Origin: Madurella fahalii
Lineage: Eukaryota; Ascomycota; Sordariomycetes; Sordariales
Direction: 5' to 3'
NCBI GenBank assembly: GCA_029876055.1
Contig: CM056877.1
Coordinates: 4,402,001-4,466,000 of the forward strand
DNA: 64,000 nucleotides
Below, one piece after another: positions 34,001 through 43,009 of this stretch; the first letter of the stretch is position 1; each line of letters opens with the position of its first letter. Under the pieces are notes generated by a model. It searched no databases. It saw only the letters and a program-made list of their open reading frames with translations, and was not told the DNA's origin. The translations under genes were made by a program, and so were the position numbers.

Positions 34001-34014
34001 TACTTCTTCAACAT
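28024..34014 (-). CDS. Intact KR-ACP-C-A-T-R portion of the PKS-NRPS (1996 codons)
   Basis: This is one uninterrupted frame; the first ATG in it (34014) is internal to the original gene and follows a TAG at 34054. KR has the Rossmann motif GLTGDVG (about 72-78) and YNAAN (about 212). ACP has GLDSL (about 385). The condensation domain begins near 515, with SHHHIALDG near 645. Adenylation motifs are YTSGSTGVPKG (about 1140), VYGPAE (about 1282), YRSGDKG (about 1377) and NGKTDR (about 1490). The carrier domain has FFQAGGSS (about 1558). The terminal reductase has TGATGFIG (about 1667), a catalytic STASV (about 1785) and YAASK (about 1820), the Ser/Thr-Tyr-Lys set of SDR-type thioester reductases. 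The Tyr is kept, which favours reductive release over a Dieckmann-type R* domain, but this is inference. No premature stop is present and all core motifs are intact, in contrast to the upstream half. Confidence 0.88.
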   Translation of the reverse strand: MLKKYCSSPDLLYDLGPLAQKTVVKADLVHEQSATASASTIISWTGVQSIQVRVTPPTNARLFADQKTYFLIGLTGDVGLSLCEWMADHGAKYLAIASRTPAVPPEVCKHLQKKGVTVRIFSLDVADMKNLRNVHQEIVSSMPPIAGVANAALVVRDHPFDGMSFEDFEAVFKPKVVGTQNLDSLFFSTPLDFFILFSSVASIVGKPAQSSYNAANLFMSTLAMRRRKRGLAASVMHFGMLLGFGFIHEQAGPTVEARFRQDDLPAVPEPEFHAIFAQAILSGRPESGLNPELIAGLGTEINTPWRAMPRFGHCRIKGEERLKDDPHQHREQPIRSIQEDLKGASGSQMVLSILKVANAGRVSLALGSPGEGIDEHVGLISLGLDSLVAVEIRSWLLKILEVDVPVLKFLSGASLNDICHDVLSKLPDFLRPWAKDKNHDHHHKEANGEINNTSPGLSTPELQVAPMLNGMNGTRIPSSEGLNGRLAPDAIQGHNVPPSPIPGQRGDQLGLRTKYERIGDMSHAQAQLYFLQEYLQNNAYNVAYSGYFHGRLDMARLQKALWVVGKRHEAMRSAYFMDRSTSRPVQAVLSEPRIILLYKTHCDDNQIQTEIESVKDFKFDIEKGVVMKVTVMSPSPSLHFILFSHHHIALDGIAWSVFIAELAQEYSGRLRSMPASSSIRQSIDMAKRQLNTFTPQSLHAGLAFWRDTYRTIPEPLPLFPFAKVKTRPTVKDYKINTSDVRLPNDLTKLVERAASRIGVTSFHFYLASLATFLARCLGVDDVAIGAVDANRTEPEDMETIGYFLNMLPVRLRLEHSEPFDAVARRSRDAALAALAHSQVPIDMVLDDLAVSRWTSHHPLFQVAINYRRAPLNETDFGGDGKIQWDGAVPGGNPYDLLLNVAATSDWTFVSLITQQNLYRVSDGALLLKWYTRALEALARDPSSEVAKCPISNEADIADAIELGRGTDMEVPWNGTLTDRVDEVAAELPDGIAIKDDEGQPLTYAQMSARLMQITRQLRTVSPPLAPGSHVAMLLDPVADAVCCILAILRLGLVWIPLDTRNHPRRIRAAVKESRPQVLVCQNVTKNLARHICTDMSFASILSIDDDDGDRHDEDKCEMPMPQDTAKESSNRSREPAMILYTSGSTGVPKGVVLTHGGLVNQIYGMTAIFGLGRETTLQQSPLGFDLMLDQIFLALCNGGTIVIVGKSKRGDPAQVAELMVRHGVTLTHFVPSEYLALLNYGHHILKNAHSWRYAMSGGEKLGWELRRAFRKLGCDSLKLVNVYGPAEITLACARGIVPYREMSDVDGNSSDYLRPSLNYGLEITDADMHVLPVGFPGEICISGPGVGLGYLERPEESSRNFIQKKSTTASSSATRIYRSGDKGRLLPDGTLEVLGRLDEDGQVKIHGFRIELDEVANAIVHVSNGTIVNAAASLRPGEPSGVLVAFVVFDVEFSGDKSDFIQWLRSNLPLPLIMKPAFIIPTDRIPATANGKTDRAAVDKLPITEPVDSGTTAALAHSLSPWEHAVKETWEEVFSTRIVHSSGLNHKHAIIQPSSDFFQAGGSSILMIKLKSLLEIKFGVKLSMPELFHASTLSNMATLVENATDATKRPDSPSMMAPFLRPRGTQVTINWDLEIASMADGLPQPKLIPWPSHPRLLNGNGGLTVVLTGATGFIGRHLLSHLIQEPRVAQVHCLAIRPDGSGKPRHVSVRSDKVIEYSGDLSTLGLGLPDSQFAALSERAHVIIHNGSDVSLLKTYQSLRRANVVSTRTLCEMAIPFRVPVHYVSTASVAKVVRNDEEEPLLEVPASPADPDLLNSVDGYAASKWVSEQILEKAAEDHGLPAYVHRLAHVVGDDASELDAIGMLTKYSLLLRALPRIEPEDVTGQWDFIMVQDVARDLVESAIESATGGGDHSLQHQTRQSLRPVFVNHCNNVKISHFEFREYLEGMAGGPLQEIAMKEWLAAARERGLHGLVHEFFAAFAEGRGKMVLPIISKDV

Positions 34015-34053
34015 CTCGACAAGGCTAGATCTGCTGTACGACAGCCGAATGGT

Positions 34054-37000
34054 CTAATTCACACTGACGTGATGGATTCCCTGCTTAATATCCACTTTGT
34101 GTCCGATCAAACATTCTGCAAATTGTGTGGGCCCCTCTGCGTCTTCTCCCATGCTCAGAAATCGCCTGGTATTGCGAGGAATCAGAGACCTGAGTTCACG
34201 TTCCGTGGCCCGTGGATGGATATATGTTGCCCTCCCAGGAGAGGTCAGCGCGGATGCGCAGTTGCTGGTGGTCAGGAACACAGGAACGTCTTTATGACCG
34301 GCAACTTTATATATGATCTCCGCCGTGTGATCATCTGCGTTATGGATCCAGACTGTCCCGGGGCATGCTTCTAAGAGACTCTCTCACAGTATGATTGTCA
34401 ACATGGCTGAGAGTGTCTCGTCGGCCCTCGCGATACCTTTACAGACAAAGGTGCAGTTAGAGGCCACTGTAATGGCCGAGCCATTTGTCGGTGAGATGGC
34501 CAAAACTATTTGTCCCGTGTCGTTTGAATAACCCAGGCAAATGTAAAAAGGGTGGGCATCATCTGAGCAAGCAAATCGGAACAGTGAGGACGAGACAACC
34601 CGAAGCGGACTCGAGCTGACTTCAGCCTTGTCTTTTGGGTCGCACCTCGTTTCCTCAAAGACGATACCCCGGTCTGTAATCGAAATTTCGACGGGGGTTG
34701 AGGTAGGAAACACACTCCTGGTGATTATCCGCCTTGCAGAGTTGAAGGAATTGTTTAGGTTATCATCTGGAACAACCCTCGGGATGAGAATAGCCCCGCG
34801 TTCGACAGCTATCTCTGTCTCGTTGCTCCAGAGAATGTCGCCGTAACTCGGTAGGTCGAGGCAAATCATCTGCAGGAGCATCTCGGAAAACATGAGAGCA
34901 TCCGGTTGGTGCCTTTGAAGACGGACCCGGTCCAGATCGACGAGTTTCAATCGAAGATGGGCCAGTTCTCGAGAGGCTGAGCGGGCAATGCCCACCATCA
35001 TGTTGGCATATGGGTCGTCGTCACGGCAGCCTTGGTGGCCCATAGGATGTATTTAGCTTCCCGGAATAGCGACTACATGGCCGAGACGCGCTGCTAGTTC
35101 ATCCTCGCAAAGGTTGCCTCCTCTAGCCCAGAAAGACAGATCACTGCACTTCCATACTTTAGGCCACTCGCCGGCACATCTTTCAGGTCGGCGATGACCG
35201 CAGTCTGTTTGGCAAATGGGCTGAGAAGAGATTGTACCTGGATCGCCATCTTGGACACCGCCAGGGTGCGCCCGCTAATGATAAGCAGCTGATCGATGTG
35301 TGTCACGCCCCTGGCCAGGTTTGGGGGATCTCTCAAGACGCTGATTCGGTCATCGACTGCTTGGCTCACCATGACGGAGAAGGTATGGATGAAGTCATCC
35401 TTGAAGTCTCTGAGCACGCGATCCACTCCTGAGAAGAGGTTATCCGTCAGAACCACGTCCCACTGTGCCTCGGTGAGAGTTGGACCTTGGCTTCGGCCAT
35501 CCTCACGGCCAAGCCACCATCCCGGCAAACCGGAGAATGGAAACGGGATTCGTAGCGTCGTCGGACTGGTGGGCTCAAGGAGAATCAAATAACCACCGGG
35601 GCGCAGCAGCTCCCGGCAGTGCTGCACGGTTCGAGAAATGGACCTAGTTGCGTGGAACACATGAGCGGCGATAATGAGATCGTACGAGTGCGCTTGGAGC
35701 CCCTGTTCCACAGGCGACCGCTCAATGTCAAGAACCTGGAATCTCATGGCCCCCTCATATTCGACAAAGCGAGCCCGGGCTGCCAGGAAGAACGAGGGCG
35801 AGAGGTCGGTAAAGGTGTAGTTCCAGAGCCCGGACCCCAGGTGTTGCAGCGCGACGGACGTAGATCCGCCGGTGCCAGCACCAATCTCGAGAACTTGCAT
35901 CCCGGGATATCGGTGTACCAGGTGGTCCAGAAGTGTCCCAAGATGGCCGTTTGCCCCGGGGACTCCTAGGCCCTCCGTGTACAGCGATTCAAGCATGCCG
36001 CCTTCCTTGAGGACCTGCAATGTGGGCTCCAAACCACGCACTATAGAGGGAAGTTTGGGGCCCAGGTGGTGTATGAGCTCGAGATCGATCTGGCCATTAT
36101 ATTGCCGTTCCTTGAGCCTCGTAATCGATTCAAGCGTATCGGTGTCCCAGTCGGCTTTCCAGCGAGGATGCTGGCCCGATTGAGCCGCTGGAAGCACGTA
36201 GTCAAGCGCCCATTGCATGGGGGACTGGAAGTGCGATTCCATCGACGCCACCTCTTGTCGCGCGACCTCTCTGCAGAGCTGCTTGAGGTAGAAATATGCG
36301 GTTCTCTCGCATATCTCGTACAGCTTGCGATCCCCCGCGGACGGTGTCTGAACACATGCTTGTTCAGCTGCCTCGGCGGCGGACAGCACATCTCTCTGCC
36401 AGATGGTCTGCCAAAACATGCTCCGGTCGTTAGCCAGTGCGGGGATTTCCAGCGAAGAAAAACGACGCCCTGAACCTGGATGGCGGCATGGCCGCTACCC
36501 GTGCAGAATACATCAATATCGCCGCACATTGTCTGTGCGGAGGACTCTGTCAGATAGCAGTCGGCAACGAGCTGCGAATATGCACAGTCACCCGTTTGCC
36601 GGCATGTATTCGTATTGAAGCGAACTCGCCGAAAGCTTCTTGGAAGGTAAGTTGTCCATACCCGTCCATCCCCTGGGTACGAGAACGCAGCATACAGACC
36701 CTGGAGGATGCTATCCAGTGTTCCCGGATGAATTGTATATTGATCTGTCACGGTGCGCGTTGTGGTGACTGTGGCCAGGTTTAGCCGCCTTTTGATCGAG
36801 TCCAGTACGAAAGGCCCCGAGTACTGGAGGCCGATTTTCCGCATCCAGGAGTAGAAACGGTCCGTGGTAACATCTGTCATGGGGAGAGTGGGAGCAACCC
36901 TGCTCGGCAAGGCATCTTCGACGGGGGGCCCCAATTTCATATGGACGCGACCGGTGAAAACCTCCTTGTCAAACTCGGGGGATCCTGCATCCGCATTACT

Positions 37001-40000
37001 GCAGTGGCAAGATATCTCGGCCGTCTTGGCCGCAGAAGTATCTTTGATGAGTCTGATGACGAGGTTCATATCGACTCCAGAGCAGCCCTCTTCCTGCGTG
37101 ATTCCGTTGTGTATCATGACGTCTTGCAATGCAATGAGTTGGACCGGCCGGCCACGTCCAATGAGGTGGAGCGCGGTATCCACAGCCATCGCCAGATAAC
37201 TAGCGGCGGGGAGTAGAACCTGGTTCTGGAACCGATGGCCTTGCAACCACTCCACGTCGCTGAGTCTGAGGATGTTACGCCACCGGACCTCCCGAGTCTT
37301 CCCGTCCGAGCTTGGGTAGCCGAAAAGTTCGTGGACGGGAGTGCTGCGTGTGCGCTAGGCCTTTGATTTCCTGGATTCCTTGAGCATAGGCCTGTCGTGG
37401 TCCCATGGATAAGGGGGTAGGCCTTTATGCACTCGCGGCATCGTCCACTCGGGTCCCTCGCAGGCTTTTCGGAAGCCTGCAAAGTCGACGGGCGGAACCG
37501 GCGAGTCGATGTTCCTCCACACGAAACCGAGCACACTCGAAAATGCGTTGAGGGCGTCTTCGTTTCTCTTCAGCACACCCTGGTAGGGGAGGCTGGTGCC
37601 AGAGACATCTCTAATAGACTCGGTGGCAGACCCTCGCAATGCCGGGTGTGGTCCGATTTTGAGGACGAGACCAAAGTGCTCTTTCCGTATGGCTGAAGTA
37701 ATGGCGTTGGAGAACAAGACCGGACTGATCATATTTTCGGCCTAGTACGTGTCCTCAAATGGAACAGGGATAGTCATGCTCTCCTCATCGCCTGTGTAGT
37801 GTACACTTGAGTACCAATTGCAGGAACCCCCGAAGCAGTTCCTTCTTGGCTGGATGTTGGCTTCCTTGAGTGACGCAAGGTATGGCTTTCGAACGTGTTC
37901 CATGTGATGGGAATGGTACGCGGTGTCCACCTGAGAGTCCTGGAAAATACTGCCTTCTCGTCAAGAATCACTTTGGCCTCGTCAATGGCCGCAGCGTCTC
38001 CTGAGAAAGTGGCACTGGAACGTGAGTTCTTGGCCGCCACACTGATCCTGCCTAGGAAACGCGGCTGTCGGCAGAACGCTTCCGCATCCTCGGGGGCCAT
38101 CCTCACGGCCATCATCTTCCCAGTGTTCTCACCCGCTCTTTTCGCTTGAGAGGAGTGATAGCCCCTGTAGTATGCGATCAAAACGGCATCTGTAGCTCCT
38201 AGGACCCCGGCAGCATATGCAGCAGCGATCTCCCCCGATGAGTGACCGACCACCGCGCTAAATGTTATACCGCATTCCTTGAGTAAATCGACCAGGGCAA
38301 CCTGAAGTGCGATGCAGAGGGGCTGGGAGATCTCGGCGGATGAAGTCCGCTTCGGTTTGCCATGTCTCAACAGTTCCTCCGTCAGAGACCAGGTTGGACG
38401 CTGCGGAATACTCTTGAGGACCGACTCGAGTTGCTGGATAGATCGCCGAAAAGTTGCCGAGTGAAGAAACAGGCTTGCCCCCATCGTGGCCCATTGGGCT
38501 CCTTGCCCCGTGAATATGCCTAATATGCGGATATTCGGGGCCTTCGTTGCCTTGGTAGCTATGGGTGCTTGTCCCCTGTCCCTGATGGTAGAATCCAGTT
38601 TTGTGATGAGCTCTTCTTTGCTATTGGCAGAAAAAGATGCCCTGTACATAAACTGCGTCCGCCGAGCTTGCAGGGTCCATGTTAGTCTAGAAAGGTCGAC
38701 ATTGCTTTAGTTCTTAAGTGCCGTGGAAAGGGATGCGACCATGGCCTTGAGGGCTGTCTCGGAGTTGGCAGACAAGACAAAAGGTCCCCAGCAGGGCGAT
38801 GAAGAATGAGGTTCCGTAATCGTGGACTGATCCTCCCAGCCCTCGACGATGACATGGGCATTTGTACCTAAGGCGGGTTAGTTCCTCCTTTGGAGCCGTG
38901 GGCTGAGGGCTCCGTACCTCCGAATCCAAAACTGTTGACGCTAGCCCTTCTGGGCGCTCCCACTGGCAACTTAGGCCAGGATTCTAGGCGGGTTGGTACT
39001 TCTAAATGCCGATAATACGGCTCTATCGCTGGGTTCAGCTGGTCGAAGTGCAGGTTTGGCGGTACCAGTCCGCGTCGTACGGCCAGTGAAGCCTTCAGGA
39101 GACTCGCGAGTCCAGCTGTACCCTCCGAATGTCCTATAACAGTCTTGATGATCCGACGTGGATTTTTGCTCTCCAAAGTCCGTCAACTACTCTATCGCTG
39201 AGACCTCCATGATCATGATCAGGGAAGAAGGTCGCGCTGATACCCTCCGCCTCCTTTGGATCTCCAGTCGGTGTGCCTGGGTCTAGTTAGAGTTTTTACG
39301 GGGGGCCACTTGAAGATGGAGAAATCACCTGTTCCATGGGCCTCGAAGTACTGACAGCGATCTTCTTCCTTCCGACAGTCCAGCCCACATCCCGCATATG
39401 TCGACTTCATAAGCTCGGTCTGAGCGGCCGCACTGGGGACGGTGAGACCTGCTGAACGGCCATCTTGATTGACACCAGTGTTTCGTATTATGCTTTCTAT
39501 GTCGTCACCATGGGCTAAGGCTTTCCTTAGCGTCTTAATGATAACTGCAGCAAAGCCTTCACCGCGAGCATAGCCATCGGTACTGGCATCCCACATGCGG
39601 GAGCGCCCAGTCGGGGAGAGCATGCGGAGCTTAATAATTTCAGCTTCTAGTAGGTATCGCGCTGAGAGGAGAGCACGACTCACACTAGACAAGAAACTGA
39701 ACAGCTCAGGGCTGAAAACTAGATTCACTCCAGCGACTACGGCCATATCGGACTCTCCACTCCTTAGCGATTGTACTGCCAGATGCAAGGCGACGAGACT
39801 GGAGAAACAGGCCGTGTCGATATTTACGGAGGGACCCTTCCAGTCAAAGGCATATGGCACGCGGTTGGCTAGTATAGAACGGGAAATGCCCGTCCCTGCA
39901 TGCTGAGGGTGACAGTCCACATCCCGGAGTATGAGGTCGCGGTAATCATCTGACATTTGACCCACAAACACGCCAGTCATCGAGCCTCTGAGTTGTGAGA

Positions 40001-40405
40001 TCGAGTATCCAGCTGACTCTATGGATTCATAGACTGTTTCCAAGATGATACGCTGTTGGGGGTCCATTGATTCGGCTTCTCTTGCGCTGATCTTGAAAAA
40101 TTCATTGTCAAAGGCCCATGGTTCATCTTCAAGGAGGTAGGCCTTCGTCACAACCGTTGTCTATCCCCGGGTTAGCCGCGGTCATGATTTAAGAAAGCTT
40201 AGGGCGTACTGACTCCGGGGTGCTCTGCATTCTCATGATAGAACCCCACAGCATTGAACCAGCCATGGGGGATTTCGGTCATGAGGTCCACAGGATTCTT
40301 CAGGAGTTCCCACAGCTTGCTTGGAGAGTTGGAACCACCAGGCAATCGGCAGCTGCTGCCAATAATTGCAATAGGTTCGGTCATGTTGCTTATTTTGTCA
40401 CACAT
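34054..40405 (-). pseudogene. Disabled PKS half: KS-AT-DH-MT-ER remnant
   Basis: Pieces and frames: KS exons 40405-40214, 40160-39684, 39629-39330, 39276 to about 39150, then shifted to 38918. KS end to AT runs from 38867 (TNAHVIVEGWE), with a TAA before SNVDLSRL. AT changes frame near 37930 (…SRTL / VDTAYHSHHME), with a TAG where AENM is normally preceded by Trp. A second Trp-to-TAG is at 37355, between AT and DH (ESRKSKA-stop-RTRSTPVHELFGYP). DH runs from about 37350 to 36443, then a one-base shift to MT (SMFWQTIWQRD). After MT come two TAGs and a frameshift before GCRDDDPYANMMVG. The segment 35030-34054 is where ER sits, but no NADPH-binding motif is visible, as in many fungal PKS-NRPSs with an inactive ER. 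KS has Phe in DTACFSS where Ser is usual; the Cys is kept. Confidence 0.85.
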
Positions 40406-41526
40406 CTTGAAAATGTCTCTATCTGTGTCCAGATAAGAAGGAGGCCGAGACCCAAACAATATCGAGATAGGATAAGCACCACGCTTCGATGCTTCATCGG
40501 ACCTCCACTCGGTTGCTCAGGGAGTGACCGGATTTAACTGTACCGGATGGGAGCGAGTCCTCATCGCAGCAACACCGGGATCCCCGGCTATGGTGGATAC
40601 TTGGAAACAGGTGGAACCCTAGGTGTACAGCGCGCGGTAAAGTTCGAATACACATCAAGTATCCAGCCCAACTGCGGCATAAAAAAGCGGCCGAATTAGG
40701 TGAGCCTCCGGGCGAGGTACCTAAAGTGTATTCAACTTTTACCACGCACTGTAGTAATTGGCGCTAGGCGCCGGGCTGGGCCGCTGAGAGACATGAGGTG
40801 CCGAGACAGAGCATTAAATGCCCAGCCGAAGACCAAATAGTGTTGCTTGTACACCTTCTCCGGTGTTTTAAACGTTAATGTGACAACCCACTGTACCCCC
40901 TTGGCGTAGAAAGTGCGAAGCGTAGAAAGTGTGAGGCATAGAAAGCGCGAGGTTAGAAAACTCGAGAAACGTTAACAGGAATCACCCTAAAACCCTGGGG
41001 AGGTATAGCACGTACTGTACAACCCTCCTCGGAACCCTGCTGCGGTCATTAGGGGTTTGTTGGTATGTACAGTACGTACAACTTTTTTAATTTATGCACG
41101 TCTGCCATTTACAATCGGGCCGATAAGCCGCTGCTATAACGTCGCACAGAGTCCAGCAAGTGAGGCGAGCGGCGGTGTCGGCCTGGAACGCCGATCGAGG
41201 GCTACTAGTACTGCTTCAAACAGCTTGGTACAACCCTCCTCGGGATCCTGCTGCAGACACCAGGGGTTTGTTGGATATGTACAGTACGTACAATTGTTAG
41301 TTTATGCAAGTCTGCTATTCGTAATCGGGCTAATAAGTTGCCGTTATAATGTTGCACGGAGCCTGGCAAGTGAAGGGGGGGAGGGGGGCGTCAGCCCTGG
41401 AACGTCGACGGAGGGTTACTACTTCAAACGACTTGAAAGTCCGAGCAGGAATTGAAACTAATTCCTCCGCTTGTTAACGAACAATTTTTTGTTAAACATC
41501 ACGGTTTTTACCACGAGAACATCAAG
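40406..41526. promoter_or_regulatory. Divergent promoter region of PKS-NRPS and EthD gene
   Basis: About 1.1 kb lies between two divergently transcribed starts. Its distal part is a tandem duplication (41017-41435) whose units both contain the near-palindrome TATGTACAGTACGTACAA. Short GCGTAGAAAGTGCGAAG-like repeats occur near 40906-40960. No known factor site is assigned. Confidence 0.5.
41017..41435. repeat. Tandem duplication of a ~210-bp unit
   Basis: Unit 1 (41017-41227, 211 bp) and unit 2 (41228-41435, 208 bp) both start GTACAACCCTCCTCGG and end ACTTCAAAC..CTTG. They share GGGGTTTGTTGG, ATGTACAGTACGTACAA and AATCGGGC blocks and are roughly 80% identical by eye. They lie directly upstream of the EthD gene. 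Confidence 0.85.
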
Positions 41527-42019
41527 ATGGCCGAAGTCTCTGCTGAAAATGGAGGCCAGCCCCCGAAATACACAGTCACCCACTATCGCCGGAAGGAACA
41601 CACTCATGAGGCATTCATTAAGTGGATTGTTGAGGAGCACCTCCCGATTGCCATGCCAATCTTCAAGAAGCACGGCGTGCTCGAGTATTCGCTCGTGAGT
41701 GCCTCCTGCCAGGGCTTTGAAACGCCGACGGTACTTACCACCTGACACCTAGTTTGTCACGCCGATAGCTCTTAATAGCGCACTGAAGCAAGAACTTGGA
41801 AAGCTCCGTCCCAGATGGGATTTCGCTGACTTCGATTGTTTCATCGAGTACACGATCCCTGATATGCAAACCATCAAGAATGTCATGTCGGATCCAGACT
41901 GGCAGGCAGCGATCAAGGACCAGGATAAATGGGTCGACATGACGAGGGCCTTGGTTTCCCTGGGGTACTCTACCCTGTACCTGCTGAAGACTGGACAGGT
42001 TGTGAACATGGCGAAATGA
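41527..42019 (+). CDS. EthD-domain protein
   Basis: There are two exons, 41527-41694 and 41753-42019, giving 144 aa. The intron 41695-41752 (58 bp) has a GTGAGT donor, CTGAC branch and CTAG acceptor; splicing joins EYSL to FVTPIAL. The ATG at 41527 (MAEVSAENGG) is preferred over an upstream in-frame one. The fold is a dimeric alpha/beta barrel (EthD) type: KYTVTHYRRKEHTHEAFIKW at the N-terminus, a conserved HLP (EEHLPIAMPIFKKHGV), then DCFIEYTIPDM, DPDWQAAIKDQD and a C-terminal LKTGQVV. EthD proteins in fungal polyketide clusters act as small decarboxylases, dehydratases or cyclase-like helpers. Divergence from the PKS-NRPS across a shared promoter region suggests a role in that pathway, but this is inference. 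The reading frame is intact. Confidence 0.85.
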
Positions 42020-43009
42020 CCGGGACGTATAAGCTGTGAGGTAGAGGAAGGTTCAGCGTGCCCCGCACCCTCGGGGGTCCCGTCGTTTACCCATTAGCTT
42101 AGAATATCGGAATGGAACGTTCGCTCTTGGGTCTGAGCCATAATTTTCCGTGTTTCGGAGGGCGACACGAAGCCAACGCGCTGGTAGTAGGAGTCTTGCG
42201 CTATAAGACCAGCAGGATCGGTCTGTTGCTACATTGGTGAGACAATATGTTGGCTGTGAGGGTAATGTGTTGGCTGTGAGAGTAATGTGTTGGCTGTGAG
42301 AGTAATGTGTTGGCTGTGAGGGTAATGTGTTGGCTGTGAGGGTAATGTGTTGGCTGGGACCGCCGCGCATGCCGATTACGGTGTGATCGGGGTCCCCGTT
42401 TAATATCCCGCTTTTAGTAGCCCTATACTTCGAATAGCCCTCTCCATAGTACTGCGGGCTCCACAGCCACAATCCAGCGTTGGTGGGTGTACGGCTGCGC
42501 CCGCCTCTTACAGGCAATGCTCCCATAACACCTGGCTTACTTGCAGTCTGCAGTCTCGGGATCCCAAAGAGAGCGTCTACTTCGACTCGAAATACAATCC
42601 AACGCAGAGGTTGGATTTTTTTTTTTTTCCTGGAAGGCGGTTAATATTCTATCCCGTTAATGTAGCTACTTATCGTAGGTACTTCGTAAATACGGCTGTG
42701 ACTGCTGTAACCCGGCCTCTGGCCGTATACAGCATTGTACTCTGTACATTTCGGACTTTCGGACGGCATGTGCCGGTCACGTTAGGGCATGAACGGCGAG
42801 CCCCTCCCTACAAGGCGGTTGTGCCGAGAAAGGCCAGGCCATGCAACGGTGCGGGGCTGGAGGAATGGAGGATGCAACTATCGCATGTAACTATCGAATG
42901 CAGCTATCGAATGCAGCTACGGTTTCAGTCCCTCCAGACCGATCCCTAACCCCCTCTCCTCCCTTATTGGGTCCAATAACAACCGTGATTCAAGGAACCA
43001 GACAATCCA
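42020..43009. other. Intergenic with minisatellite and T-tract
   Basis: It lies between the EthD gene and the end of the MFS gene. It holds the 20-bp minisatellite at 42249-42357, a T13 tract near 42616-42628, and short ATGCAGCTATCGA repeats near 42877-42920. No gene is seen. Confidence 0.5.
42249..42357. repeat. 20-bp tandem minisatellite, about 5.5 copies
   Basis: The unit is TGTTGGCTGTGAGRGTAATG, at 42249, 42269, 42289, 42309 and 42329, plus a partial copy at 42349. Units differ only at one G/A position. There are no spacers, so this is not a CRISPR array. Confidence 0.93.

Larger units (their letters stand above)
28024..40405 (-). pseudogene. PKS-NRPS hybrid synthetase, 5' half disabled
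   Basis: This is a type I iterative polyketide synthase fused to one NRPS module. The expected enzyme makes a methylated polyketide chain, couples it to an amino acid and releases it through a reductase domain. The start is ATG 40405 or 40384 (MTEPIAIIG). Domain order is KS (DTACFSS, EAHGTGT across an intron, KTVIGHSEG), AT (GQGAQW, GHSSGE), DH (GHRFQNQVLLPAASYL; HPGTLDSILQG), C-methyltransferase (VLEIGAGTGGST), an ER remnant, KR, ACP, C, A, T, R. Introns restoring conserved sequence are 40161-40213, 39630-39683, 39277-39329 and 38868-38917. Lesions are stops at 38707, 37742, 37355, 35094, 35073, 34384 and 34054 (lowest coordinate of each) and one-base losses near 39150, 37930, 36443 and 35031. 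All lie in the KS-to-ER half. If these are real and not assembly errors, no full-length enzyme is made. Confidence 0.9.

Noticed and set aside
34384..38709. Treating the PKS pieces as separate small genes
   Set aside because: Consecutive pieces follow the exact KS-AT-DH-MT order and rejoin at conserved motifs, so they are one broken gene.
42249..42357. CRISPR-like array
   Set aside because: Repeat units are contiguous with no spacers, and the genome is eukaryotic. It is a minisatellite.
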